The position numbers and the translations under genes were made by a program. The notes under the pieces were generated by a model. The model had not been told where the DNA came from and made no database searches. It saw only the letters and a list, made by a program, of their open reading frames with translations. From assembly GCA_964345835.1 (NCBI GenBank), contig CAYFSL010000001.1:1-64000 (forward strand): a stretch of DNA of 64,000 nt, given 5' to 3'. The DNA comes from JAAYEL01 sp964345835. Lineage in GTDB: Bacteria > Bacillota > Clostridia > Tissierellales > Peptoniphilaceae. Shown here one piece after another: positions 7,132-15,655 of this stretch; the stretch's first letter is position 1, and every line of letters starts with the position of its first letter.

Positions 7132-10100
7132 ATGCGGAAGAATAGACTGATAATTATTGGTGTAATTGCCTTATGTGCTTTTGGACTTCTTTTCTATACA
7201 CTTTTTGATATGTCTGTCGTAAGGGGAGATGATTTTAAAAAGCAGGCTGATAATACAAGGAAAAAACAGATTAATGAAAAAGCTACGAGGGGAAATATCT
7301 ATGATAGGAATGGACAACTTCTAGCAGGTAATAGGCCAATATATAATTTAAATGTATATGTAGACAGGTTTAAGAGGGTAGATACTGAAGAGAAGAATGA
7401 AGTTCTTCTTAACCTAGTTCATATTTTAGAAGAAGATGGGGTTCCCTACCTTGAAGACTTCTTTATAGGTATTTATCAATTTGTCTATAAGGACCCTAAT
7501 GATTATTTCACTAACGAAGAATCACCAACTAAAAAAGTGGTAGAAATTGTGAAAAAGAACAACCTGATAAATGAAATAATTAACTCTAAAGAGGTTATTG
7601 GTAGGACTAATGGTGACTACTACTATTATCCAATAAATAGGATAATGGATTACCTAGAAGAAAGAGGGAGAAATCTACCTATAAAGGTTAAAAAAGACAA
7701 TGGAATTACTTTTGCCTTTGTAGAGAATGAAAGATACGAAGAACTCGTAAAAAATAAAGTCATAAAAAAGGGAGAAACAGCAAAACAATTTCTTCTTAGG
7801 ACTATTAAGGATGACGATTCCTTATATTACAATCTGATGGGCCACCCTTTAAGCAGAAAACTAGTATATTCAATTTTAGAGAAAAAGGGACTTCAAGGCA
7901 ATGTTAATATTACTGGTATCAGTTATAATACGGATATTAATTATATAGAAAATAAGGCTCAGCTTCACAGGATATCTGATAAGATTAGCATAAAAAGCGA
8001 TGCAAAGTCTGATTTTATTGCATTAGTCAAGGAAAAAACCCTTACGAGTTTGCTTAGTTCAGTAGGGGAAGATGAAAATAAGAAACTAGTAATTCCAGCT
8101 GAACAATTAATAAATGAGTTAAATGGAATTGGTCTTGACACTGAGATAAATTACAAGCTAAGTGATGATAAATCAGGGGTTGACATTTACTATGCAGATG
8201 GGAAGGATAGGGACGAAAAAGCCCTAGACTATCTTATAAGGATGGCTGATAAGCACAACATCTTGGATGACTTTATAATCAGCAAAAATATAGTTGGCCT
8301 AGCAGAAAAAAGCTTGTTTTCAAATAATATATATCCTCATATTATGAGGTCTGAATGGATATATAGCTATGAGAAAGATAAGGCTGATTTTCTAGAGAAG
8401 AATAAGGTTGAAAAGGATATTAGCGTAGATGATTTTATTAAAATCTACATGGATAAATACAATTTAGAAAATTATGGGCTTTATGAGGCATTTGCTATCA
8501 GCTCCATATATAATAAATTGAGTACTGCAGGATATAAGGGTTATGAGCCAATTAATTTGGCTAGAAATATCAGTAGAAAGACCCTTGTTGAAGTGGAAGA
8601 AAAACTACCAAAGGACCTAGGATTTGAAGTTGTGGTACAACCCAATAGATATTATCCATTTGCAAATTCATTTTCACATAGCTTAGGTTATCTAGGTAAA
8701 ATTTCAGACGAATTTGAAATAAAAGAATATGTAGAACATAGGAAATATTCTTCAGATGATGTAATTGGAAAGACTGGCCTAGAAGAAAGCTTTGAGGATA
8801 CACTTAGGGGAACAAATGGTAGAAAATTAGTATATACAGATGTTTTTGGTAATACCACCGATACGATTGAAGAGATACCTTCAGTCCCAGGTAATAACCT
8901 GCACACAACTATAGATATGAACTTCCAAAGGGATGTTGAGAACATTTTAAAGGATATGATTGAAGCCAAGAGAACTGGTAATGAATACATGTCCTACCTT
9001 GGAAAAAGAAAAGTAGAAAAAGTTCCTACCATGGAAACTGGGGCAGTTATAGTTACCAACGTTAAGACTGGAGAAGTACTAGCATCTGTTTCATATCCTG
9101 ACTTTGACCCTAATATGTTTGTAAATGGGATTTCAAATTATGACTGGAAAAGCCTAAGTGAGATGAATGATGCAGGAGTCTATGATGGCAAGCCCCTGAT
9201 GAATTTGGTAACTCAGGCAGCCCTACCACCTGGATCTACATTTAAGACCGTCATATCATTGGCAGCCTTGGAAAAAGGCTTGGATCCTAAACAAAATATA
9301 ACCTGTTATGGGTTTATAGACATTGGCAATAGCAGATTTAATTGTTTAATATATACAGCTCAACATTCAACCCATGGACCTATTAACTTATATGATGCTT
9401 TAAAAGTTTCTTGTAACTACTATTTCTATTCACTAGGTCTTGGTCAAAACCCAAAGAAGCCTGGTGAACTAGATGTAAAAGTCGGTCTAGAAGACGTTGA
9501 GAAAACAATTGACAGTCTGGGATTAAATAAACAAAGTGGTTTAGAAATAAATATTCCAATAGAAAGTAAGGGATATTCACCAAGTCTTTATGATAAGAAA
9601 AATATAATTAGAAGTAGGCTAAGAAACTACCTATTTAACAACCTTGATAAATATATTAAGGAAGATATAAAGAAAAGCTCTGAACAGCTTGTTAAAGATG
9701 CTAATGAAATAGGAAAATGGATTGATGGTGGAACTGAAATGTCTAGAAATGATGTTATAACTAGGCTTGAGGAAATGGGCTACCATGCAGAAAAAAAACT
9801 TGAAGATAAGAAGGTTGGCCTAGCTGATATGATAAAATATTCTTATTTAAATCAAGCGGTATGGACTAAGTCCGACTCCTTAAACATGGTTATTGGTCAA
9901 GGACAAAATGCCTACACGCCAATTCAGTTAAATGGTTTAGCGTCAACAATTGCAAATGAAGGAAAAAAGGTTAAGCCAACTTTTGTTAAAAAAATTAGCA
10001 ACTATGATAATACCAAGGATATATATGTAAATAAGCCTGAAGAAAAAGATGTGGGAATAAAGGCATCATATTTTAAGGAAGTCAAAGAAGGGATGAGAAG

Positions 10101-10566
10101 GGCTTCAGCTAACAACTACAACCATTCTAAACTACCTTTCGAAATGGGGACAAAGACTGGTACAGCCCAGAGTGAAAGTATTGACCCTAAGACAGGAAAA
10201 AAATATAAAAACTTCGTTTGGGAAATTGGATTTGCTCCTTTTGATGAACCAGAAATTGCTGTAACTGTATTGCTAGTACAAGGAAATACGAGCATCGATG
10301 CAGCAAAGGTCTTTAATGATGTAGTATATTCATATTATAAATTAGTGAAAAAAGACCCAAGGTTTGATAGGGTTAGATTTAGTGAAAATGATAAAATAGA
10401 AGCTAAAGAAAGTAGCAATTTGACTGACAATCAAATTCAGGAAGACAACCATATTGATGCGCATGAAAATGCAGGTCATAGAGGCAATAATGAAAATTCT
10501 CACGAGGAAGATGACCACCCTATACCTAATTCAGGTCAGTGGGTAGAATTTGAAAGTAGAGATTAG
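7132..10566 (+). CDS. mrdA: Penicillin-binding protein 2 (class B PBP), unusually large
   Basis: 1144 residues against roughly 600-700 for most PBP2 proteins. In order: a membrane anchor (about 5-25), the pedestal start RGNIYDRNGQLLAGNRP (54-70), a roughly 400-residue stretch before GYEPINLA (470-477), and a transpeptidase domain with SxxK (S702-K705), SxN (S760-N762) and KTG (1008-1010). The catalytic triad is therefore intact. Extra sequence lies in the pedestal and again around 810-900 inside the catalytic domain. The last ~55 residues form a His/Asn/Asp/Glu-rich tail. It cross-links peptidoglycan outside the membrane, with MreBCD as expected partners. AGGAAGGGG precedes the ATG. Confidence 0.93.
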   Translation: MRKNRLIIIGVIALCAFGLLFYTLFDMSVVRGDDFKKQADNTRKKQINEKATRGNIYDRNGQLLAGNRPIYNLNVYVDRFKRVDTEEKNEVLLNLVHILEEDGVPYLEDFFIGIYQFVYKDPNDYFTNEESPTKKVVEIVKKNNLINEIINSKEVIGRTNGDYYYYPINRIMDYLEERGRNLPIKVKKDNGITFAFVENERYEELVKNKVIKKGETAKQFLLRTIKDDDSLYYNLMGHPLSRKLVYSILEKKGLQGNVNITGISYNTDINYIENKAQLHRISDKISIKSDAKSDFIALVKEKTLTSLLSSVGEDENKKLVIPAEQLINELNGIGLDTEINYKLSDDKSGVDIYYADGKDRDEKALDYLIRMADKHNILDDFIISKNIVGLAEKSLFSNNIYPHIMRSEWIYSYEKDKADFLEKNKVEKDISVDDFIKIYMDKYNLENYGLYEAFAISSIYNKLSTAGYKGYEPINLARNISRKTLVEVEEKLPKDLGFEVVVQPNRYYPFANSFSHSLGYLGKISDEFEIKEYVEHRKYSSDDVIGKTGLEESFEDTLRGTNGRKLVYTDVFGNTTDTIEEIPSVPGNNLHTTIDMNFQRDVENILKDMIEAKRTGNEYMSYLGKRKVEKVPTMETGAVIVTNVKTGEVLASVSYPDFDPNMFVNGISNYDWKSLSEMNDAGVYDGKPLMNLVTQAALPPGSTFKTVISLAALEKGLDPKQNITCYGFIDIGNSRFNCLIYTAQHSTHGPINLYDALKVSCNYYFYSLGLGQNPKKPGELDVKVGLEDVEKTIDSLGLNKQSGLEINIPIESKGYSPSLYDKKNIIRSRLRNYLFNNLDKYIKEDIKKSSEQLVKDANEIGKWIDGGTEMSRNDVITRLEEMGYHAEKKLEDKKVGLADMIKYSYLNQAVWTKSDSLNMVIGQGQNAYTPIQLNGLASTIANEGKKVKPTFVKKISNYDNTKDIYVNKPEEKDVGIKASYFKEVKEGMRRASANNYNHSKLPFEMGTKTGTAQSESIDPKTGKKYKNFVWEIGFAPFDEPEIAVTVLLVQGNTSIDAAKVFNDVVYSYYKLVKKDPRFDRVRFSENDKIEAKESSNLTDNQIQEDNHIDAHENAGHRGNNENSHEEDDHPIPNSGQWVEFESRD

Positions 10567-10634
10567 GCAAATGAAAACAAAAATATTGTTAAAACCTGTT
10601 AGCCTATAAGCTATAAAGATAAAGAGGAATAAAA

Positions 10635-11417
10635 ATGAAAGTAACTTATTTAAGAACGGAAAATCCAAAAGAAGACACACCTAAGATAATTGAGTATTTA
10701 GAACATAAGAGGCAGGAAAAATTGTTGCTAGTAAACCTATTCCAAGAGAATAGGGCAATCGAAAATGGGCTAAAAGTAGAAGAATTTATGGTATATAATT
10801 CCTATGATTATTTCAAGGATGTATGTGACTTTGAAAAAGCCGTTTGCGAATTTGAGGACGACTTTCATATTCTGCCATCAACTATAAAAAAAGAAGAGAT
10901 CAAAGTTGATATTTCTAAACTTTTAAATGAGTTAGAAGAACTAGATGATGAAGACTACACTTATAAAAATATATATGTCCTTTATTCTATAGATGATCTT
11001 CTAGACCTTGATAAATCTGCTGACCTGGTAAACTTTAGTGGTGATAAGCCTTCTAAGCTGGACAATGAAGATGAAGAAAAAGCAAGAGAGAGAGAAGAAA
11101 ATAATAAAGAGACTGAAAAAAGTAAGGAAGGCTCTGATAATTTAGAAGCAGTTGCAAATAAGAAGACAGAAGTTATCGAAAAAGAAGAAACTGAAAAAGT
11201 GGAAAAAGAAGATGAAGGGGAAGCTTTAGAAAACAAAGAAGCCGAAGAAGGTGAACAGCTTCCTGAAAAAGAAGAAACTGAAAAAGTGGAAAAAGAAGAT
11301 GAAGGGGAAGCTTTAGAAAACAAAGAAGCCGAAGAAGGTGAACAGCTTCCTGAAAAAGAAGAAAAAGCTAAAAAAGATGGTTTTTTTGCTAAAATAAAAA
11401 GATTCTTCAAGAGATAA
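10635..11417 (+). CDS. MinD-like protein lacking the P-loop, acidic repeat linker and membrane helix
   Basis: 260 residues. Residues about 33-95 (KLLLVNL...GLKVEEFMVYNSYDYFKDVC...FHILPSTI) follow the MinD segment that contains the VDxDIGLRNLD, GLENRIxYDLVD, C and LPA positions. The N-terminal Walker A (GKGGVGKT) is absent. After residue ~150 the chain is a highly acidic Glu/Lys linker with two perfect 29-residue repeats. It ends KKDGFFAKIKRFFKR, an amphipathic helix closely resembling the MinD membrane-targeting sequence (KGMMAKIKSFFG in Bacillus, from memory). It occupies the minCD position after mreBCD-PBP2, and no minC is present. I infer a degenerate, ATP-independent, membrane-tethered MinD relative; real function unknown. 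Confidence 0.5.
   Translation: MKVTYLRTENPKEDTPKIIEYLEHKRQEKLLLVNLFQENRAIENGLKVEEFMVYNSYDYFKDVCDFEKAVCEFEDDFHILPSTIKKEEIKVDISKLLNELEELDDEDYTYKNIYVLYSIDDLLDLDKSADLVNFSGDKPSKLDNEDEEKAREREENNKETEKSKEGSDNLEAVANKKTEVIEKEETEKVEKEDEGEALENKEAEEGEQLPEKEETEKVEKEDEGEALENKEAEEGEQLPEKEEKAKKDGFFAKIKRFFKR
11178..11364 (+). repeat. Two perfect 87-bp tandem repeats plus a partial third
   Basis: Bases 11178-11264 and 11265-11351 are identical copies, followed by 13 matching bases of a third. Each unit encodes 29 acidic residues in frame in the MinD-like gene. Perfect identity points to recent duplication and likely copy-number variation between strains. Confidence 0.95.
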
Positions 11418-11418
11418 T

Positions 11419-12387
11419 ATGACTGAGAAATATGCTTTCATAGAGGAAAAGAACAAGTATATAAATGTGGGTCTTATAGAAAATGGAAGGCTAATTCAAT
11501 ACAAAAGGTTTGGAGGGCTTGAGGGAAACATTTACAGGGCTCCCATTGAAAAATATATAAAAGCTTTGAAGGCCTTTGTTGTTGACCTCGGTCTTGAAAA
11601 GAAGGGGCTATTAAAGGCCGCAAAGGCCGATGATGGAATAAAAGCTAATGACCATGTAATCGTTGAATTAGTAAGAGAATCACAGGACCATAAGCTCCAT
11701 GACCTAACAGGACATTATACCTTAACGGATGGTTTTATCGTCCTTAAGAAACTCAAGAATAAGGATACTTACAAAGTAATTCTCAGGACAGCTGGTAAAA
11801 AGCTTGATAAAGATGAGATAGATAAAAAAGAAGAAATATTAAAGCAAAGCTTCGAAAATATTAGCAAAACTAAAAACTTTTTACCCAGCCCAAAGCTACT
11901 GCTAGCTAATAATAGGCTACAAAACTTTATAGATTCTTTGCCATACCCAGTATATTCTGATAAGGAATATTCTGACCTTAAAGGACTAGTAGTTGATCCA
12001 AGCTTTAATAGGAAGAATAAGCTGGAGATATATAGGGCTACAAGTGAGCTTGAATCAAGGGTAATTAAATGTCATTCAGGTGTAGAGCTAGTCTTTGATA
12101 CTACTGAGGCCCTAAATGTAATAGATATCAATGCTTCTGGATTTAAGCTGGACCACGATAAAAAAATTCACAGCTTTCTTGTTAATAGGTCTTGCCTAGA
12201 TGATTTAGCTAGGTTGATTGCTATTAAAAGTATAAAAAATATGCTTGTGATCGACTTTGTAAGAATGGATGAAAGCCAGATGAAACTAATAGATAGGGAA
12301 TTTAAAGAGGCTTTGAAAAAGTATGGAGTTAGAGCCCAAATATTTTCCTTTACAAAGATGGGACTTTATGAGATGATAGTCAAATAA
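11419..12387 (+). CDS. Short RNase E/G family protein
   Basis: 322 residues versus roughly 450-500 for RNase G. The collinear family pattern is visible: IYRAPIEKYIKALKAFVVDLG (S1-like region), KVILRTAG near 120, FDTTEALNVIDINASG near 227-242 and MLVIDFVRMD near 275-284. The last two carry the Asp/Asn/Asp magnesium ligands of the catalytic site, so nuclease activity is possible. The C-terminal CPxC zinc-link is missing, so the usual zinc-bridged dimer cannot form as in RNase E. The ATG lies 1 bp after the MinD-like stop codon, so it belongs to that operon. Confidence 0.72.
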   Translation: MTEKYAFIEEKNKYINVGLIENGRLIQYKRFGGLEGNIYRAPIEKYIKALKAFVVDLGLEKKGLLKAAKADDGIKANDHVIVELVRESQDHKLHDLTGHYTLTDGFIVLKKLKNKDTYKVILRTAGKKLDKDEIDKKEEILKQSFENISKTKNFLPSPKLLLANNRLQNFIDSLPYPVYSDKEYSDLKGLVVDPSFNRKNKLEIYRATSELESRVIKCHSGVELVFDTTEALNVIDINASGFKLDHDKKIHSFLVNRSCLDDLARLIAIKSIKNMLVIDFVRMDESQMKLIDREFKEALKKYGVRAQIFSFTKMGLYEMIVK

Positions 12388-12390
12388 TCA

Positions 12391-12419
12391 TTGACTTAAT
12401 TAACTAGTCAGGGTATAAT
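12391..12419 (+). promoter_or_regulatory. Sigma-A promoter for rplU-prp-rpmA
   Basis: TTGACT (12391-12396), 17-bp spacer and TATAAT (12414-12419): near-consensus, as expected for ribosomal protein genes. Confidence 0.88.
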
Positions 12420-12425
12420 ATTTGA

Positions 12426-12495
12426 GTGTGTAAACCGCACGATTTAGGCATAAAGCAAAGTCACCTAAATCGGCGAGTAATGAAATGAGGAGGTG
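12426..12495 (+). promoter_or_regulatory. L21 leader RNA (ribosomal protein leader)
   Basis: The 5' UTR contains a small hairpin (GTGTG/CGCAC, 12426-12440) followed by a perfect 8-bp stem GATTTAGG (12441-12448) with CCTAAATC (12464-12471), then the strong ribosome site GAGGAGGTG. Position and arrangement match the Firmicute L21 leader, thought to mediate autoregulation of the rplU operon. A covariance-model search would confirm it. Confidence 0.7.
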
Positions 12496-12500
12496 CACGC

Positions 12501-12812
12501 ATGTACGCAGTTATAATGACAGGTGGTAAGCAATACCAAGTTAAAGAAGGAGATATCCTTAATGTTGAAAAATTGATGGTTGAAGCTGGTTCAACAGTAG
12601 ACTTCGATCAAGTTCTAATGATCTCTGGCGAAGAAGGAACTAAGATTGGTAATCCAGTTGTAGAAGGTGCCAAGGTTTCTGCAGAAGTTATCGAACATGG
12701 TAAGGCTAAAAAGATCGTTGTTTTTAAGTACAAGGCTAAAAAAGGCTATAAGAAAAAACAAGGTCATAGACAACCATTCACAAAGATTAAGATTAACTCA
12801 ATCCAAGGATAA
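12501..12812 (+). CDS. rplU: 50S ribosomal protein L21
   Basis: 103 residues, full length, with the family start MYAVIMTGGKQYQVKEGD and the basic C-terminal KKGYKKKQGHRQPFTKIKI segment. L21 binds 23S rRNA in the large subunit. Its stop overlaps the next start by one base (TAATG), coupling it to prp. Confidence 0.98.
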   Translation: MYAVIMTGGKQYQVKEGDILNVEKLMVEAGSTVDFDQVLMISGEEGTKIGNPVVEGAKVSAEVIEHGKAKKIVVFKYKAKKGYKKKQGHRQPFTKIKINSIQG

Positions 12813-13156
12813 TGATTGAGCTTATATTAAAGACTAAAGATAAGAAGATTTCAGGCTTTGAAGTATCTGGGCATGCAAATTATGATGACCCAGGCAAGGA
12901 TATAGTTTGTTCCGCAGTATCGATGCTGACTATCAATACAATAAATACCCTTGAGGCAGTAGTTAAATTAAAGCCTAATAAAGAGATTTATTATAAACAA
13001 GAAGATGATTTCATAAGTTTGGATATAGCTTTAGAGTCACTAGGTGAACAAGGACTAAGGGACACACAAATAGTCATGAGAAGCTATGAGCTAGGGATGA
13101 TCGACTTGTTAAGAGCATACCAAGAGTTTATTGAAGTGTACTACGAGGAGGTGTAG
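12812..13156 (+). CDS. prp: Ribosomal-processing cysteine protease Prp
   Basis: 114 residues. The catalytic pair is visible as His in SGHANYDDPGKD (about 21) and Cys in DIVCSAVS (about 33). Prp removes the N-terminal extension of L27 in Firmicutes, Fusobacteria and relatives, and it sits between rplU and rpmA as usual. The L27 encoded next carries the expected cleavage motif, so the system is complete. Confidence 0.95.
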   Translation: MIELILKTKDKKISGFEVSGHANYDDPGKDIVCSAVSMLTINTINTLEAVVKLKPNKEIYYKQEDDFISLDIALESLGEQGLRDTQIVMRSYELGMIDLLRAYQEFIEVYYEEV

Positions 13157-13158
13157 AC

Positions 13159-13449
13159 ATGTTAAAGTTAAATTTACAATTTTTCGCTAGTAAAAAAGGG
13201 GTTTCCTCAACTAGAAACGGTAGGGATTCAAGAGCTAAAAGACTAGGCGTTAAGAGAGCTGATGGCCAATTTGTTTTAGCTGGTAATATATTAGTTAGAC
13301 AAAGAGGTACAAAGATCCATCCAGGTAATAATGTTGGAAAGGGATCAGATGATACTTTATTTGCTAAGGCTGATGGCGTTGTTAAATTCGAAAGAGTTGG
13401 CAAAGACAAGAAGCAAGTAAGTGTTTATCCACAAGAACAATTAGCGTAA
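13159..13449 (+). CDS. rpmA: 50S ribosomal protein L27 with Prp-cleaved N-terminal extension
   Basis: 96 residues. The first nine (MLKLNLQFF) form the Prp-cleavable extension, followed by ASKKGVSSTRNGRDS, the mature N-terminus that reaches the peptidyl-transferase centre. The start is 2 bp after the prp stop with GAGGAGGTG overlapping the end of prp. Confidence 0.98.
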   Translation: MLKLNLQFFASKKGVSSTRNGRDSRAKRLGVKRADGQFVLAGNILVRQRGTKIHPGNNVGKGSDDTLFAKADGVVKFERVGKDKKQVSVYPQEQLA

Positions 13450-13454
13450 TGATC

Positions 13455-13482
13455 AAAGCTTACCTTTAGGTAAGCTTTTTTT
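13455..13482 (+). terminator. Intrinsic terminator after rpmA
   Basis: A perfect 10-bp stem (AAAGCTTACC / GGTAAGCTTT) with a TTTA loop runs into seven T residues. It lies 13 bp before obg, so obg may depend partly on read-through. Confidence 0.92.
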
Positions 13483-13494
13483 AAAGAGGAAATT

Positions 13495-14769
13495 ATGTTT
13501 ATAGATTTAGTTAAGATATATTTAAAGTCGGGTGATGGAGGAGACGGAGCCATTGCCTGGAGGAGAGAGAAATTTGAACCATCGGGAGGTCCTGCAGGTG
13601 GAGATGGGGGCAATGGAGGTTCCATAATACTAAAAGCCGATACAAATGTTCAGACCCTGATGGATTTTAAGTTCAAAAGACATTATAAGGCAAAAGCTGG
13701 AGAAGCTGGAAGGAACAAAAAGCAATTCGGGAAAAAGGCTGATGACCTTTATCTTAAAGTTCCGGTTGGGACTTTAGTTAGGGAAGCCAATAGTAAAAAA
13801 ATAATCTGCGACCTAAACCACCCAGACCAAGAATTTATTGTTGCAAAAGGTGGAAGAGGAGGCAGAGGGAATGCTAAATTTGCTAATTCTACTAGGCAGG
13901 CACCTAGGTTTGCTGAACCAGGGGAAAAGGGTCAAGAGATTGAGGTTATACTTGAGGTAAAGCTAATAGCAGACGTTGGCTTTATTGGGCTACCTAATGT
14001 TGGTAAGTCATCTCTATTATCCATTTTATCTGATGCCAAGCCTAAGATTGCCAACTACCATTTTACAACCCTTTCTCCAAACTTAGGAGTAGTAAAGGTA
14101 GATTATGAAAATTCCTATGTAATAGCTGATATACCTGGACTTATTAGTGGGGCCAGCGAAGGAATTGGGCTTGGACACGAATTCCTAAGGCATGTTGAAA
14201 GAACAAGGCTTTTATGCCATGTCCTAGATATGTCGGGAAGTGAGGGTAGAGACCCAATTGATGACTTTGAAGTAATCATGAATGAGATGGCCAAGTATAA
14301 TGAGAAACTTGGACAAAAAGAAATGATAATAGTAGCTAATAAGATGGATTTAGCTGGTGCTAAAGATAAGCTTATTGAGTTTAAGAAAAAGTATCCAGAT
14401 TATTCAATTTACGAATCATCAGCAGCTACAACCCAGGGGGTCGAAGAAATAAAATATGCCCTATTTGAAAAGTTAAAAACAATAGATAAGGTTTATGATA
14501 GCTTTGATGAAAAAGACTACCTTGACCTGGATAAATTGTTTGAAAAGGACCCAACAGTTAAAGTATTTAAAGACGGAGATATATTTATGGTTGAAGGTTA
14601 TCCTATTGAAGAGTTGGTTAGAAGGACTAACTTTGACGATTATGAATCCATAATGTATTTTGAAAGTAATCTTGAAAATATGGGGGTTATGGAGAAAATT
14701 AGGGATATGGGTGTAAGTGACGGTGATATAATTAATATTAGCGGATTTGAAATGGAATATATCGAATAG
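13495..14769 (+). CDS. obg: GTPase Obg
   Basis: 424 residues: N-terminal glycine-rich Obg fold (SGDGGDGAIAWRREK), central G domain with GLPNVGKSS (about 168-176), TLSPNLGVV, DIPGLI and NKMDL, and a C-terminal OCT domain (about 345-424). Obg is an essential GTPase acting in 50S assembly and ppGpp response. AAAGAGG precedes the ATG. Confidence 0.97.
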   Translation: MFIDLVKIYLKSGDGGDGAIAWRREKFEPSGGPAGGDGGNGGSIILKADTNVQTLMDFKFKRHYKAKAGEAGRNKKQFGKKADDLYLKVPVGTLVREANSKKIICDLNHPDQEFIVAKGGRGGRGNAKFANSTRQAPRFAEPGEKGQEIEVILEVKLIADVGFIGLPNVGKSSLLSILSDAKPKIANYHFTTLSPNLGVVKVDYENSYVIADIPGLISGASEGIGLGHEFLRHVERTRLLCHVLDMSGSEGRDPIDDFEVIMNEMAKYNEKLGQKEMIIVANKMDLAGAKDKLIEFKKKYPDYSIYESSAATTQGVEEIKYALFEKLKTIDKVYDSFDEKDYLDLDKLFEKDPTVKVFKDGDIFMVEGYPIEELVRRTNFDDYESIMYFESNLENMGVMEKIRDMGVSDGDIINISGFEMEYIE

Positions 14770-14777
14770 GAGCAGAG

Positions 14778-15065
14778 ATGATAAATTCAAGACAAAGAAG
14801 TTATTTGAAGGGGATTGCCAATAGGTTAGAAGCCAAAATAAATATTGGTAAAAATAGTTTATCTCCTAATGTAATTAGCCAAATAGACCAGATACTGGAG
14901 GCTAATGAAATAGTTAAAATTAATGTGCTAAATAATAACTTGGACGACCAAGAAGAGATGGTACAAGACCTTTTGGAAGCCCTAAATGCTGACTTTGTAT
15001 CCCACTTGGGTTCTAAGATTACCCTTTATAGGAAGTCGGATAAAAATATTATTGACCTACCATAA
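14778..15065 (+). CDS. yhbY: YhbY family CRM-domain RNA-binding protein
   Basis: 95 residues forming a single CRM domain (RSYLKGIANRLEAKINIGK...IVKINVLNN). YhbY proteins associate with pre-50S particles. It lies between obg and nadD, a conserved Firmicute order, and its stop overlaps the nadD start by one base. Confidence 0.92.
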   Translation: MINSRQRSYLKGIANRLEAKINIGKNSLSPNVISQIDQILEANEIVKINVLNNNLDDQEEMVQDLLEALNADFVSHLGSKITLYRKSDKNIIDLP

Positions 15066-15655
15066 TGATGAAAATAGGGATATTTGGTTCATCATTTAAC
15101 CCCTTGCATATAGGGCACCTGGCTATGGTTGACCAGGCAATAGAAAGGTTGTACTTGGACAAGCTATTATTAGTTCCAACAAAAAATCCATACCATAAGC
15201 AGGTTGACTTGCTGGATTTTGAAGATAGGCTTTCTCTTTGCCGTATTGAGGCAGAGGTTAATAGGAAGCTGGAAATATCGGATATTGAGGCTAGGATTGA
15301 AGGTCCATCATATACTTATGATGTAATAAATAAGTTGAAAGAGCTTTATCCAGAATCGGACTTTTACTTTATAATGGGGTCGGACAGCTTGATAAATTTT
15401 CATAGCTGGTATAGGTATGAGGAGCTTATTAAAATGGCAACTTATGTTATCTTTAAGCGTCCTGAAGACCCAGATATCAAGGATAAGTTAAGTGAGTATA
15501 GGAAGCTTGGAATGGATATATATTATTATGATGATTTGCAGATGCAGATATCATCTACCTTCATTAGAGAAAGTCTAAGGGAGGGAAAGAGTGTTAGATA
15601 CCTATTGACGGATAGGTCATTGAAGTATATTAAAGAGAATGGATACTATGAGTAA
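15065..15655 (+). CDS. nadD: Nicotinate-nucleotide adenylyltransferase
   Basis: 196 residues. The nucleotidyltransferase signature GSFNPLHIGHL (about 8-18), MGSDSLINFHSW and the C-terminal ISSTFIRESL motif are intact. NadD converts nicotinate mononucleotide plus ATP to deamido-NAD, the substrate of the NadE encoded in the same window. Two in-frame ATGs occur at 15065 and 15068. Confidence 0.96.
   Translation: MMKIGIFGSSFNPLHIGHLAMVDQAIERLYLDKLLLVPTKNPYHKQVDLLDFEDRLSLCRIEAEVNRKLEISDIEARIEGPSYTYDVINKLKELYPESDFYFIMGSDSLINFHSWYRYEELIKMATYVIFKRPEDPDIKDKLSEYRKLGMDIYYYDDLQMQISSTFIRESLREGKSVRYLLTDRSLKYIKENGYYE

Noticed and set aside
11178..11364. Tandem repeats as a CRISPR array or mobile element scar
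   Set aside because: The units abut without spacers and lie in frame inside a gene; this is a coding tandem duplication.
10982..11410. Long serine/phenylalanine-rich open frame on the minus strand
   Set aside because: It is the mirror of the acidic GAA/GAG-rich repeats of the MinD-like gene (reverse codons TTC/CTC/TCT), with no ribosome site of its own.
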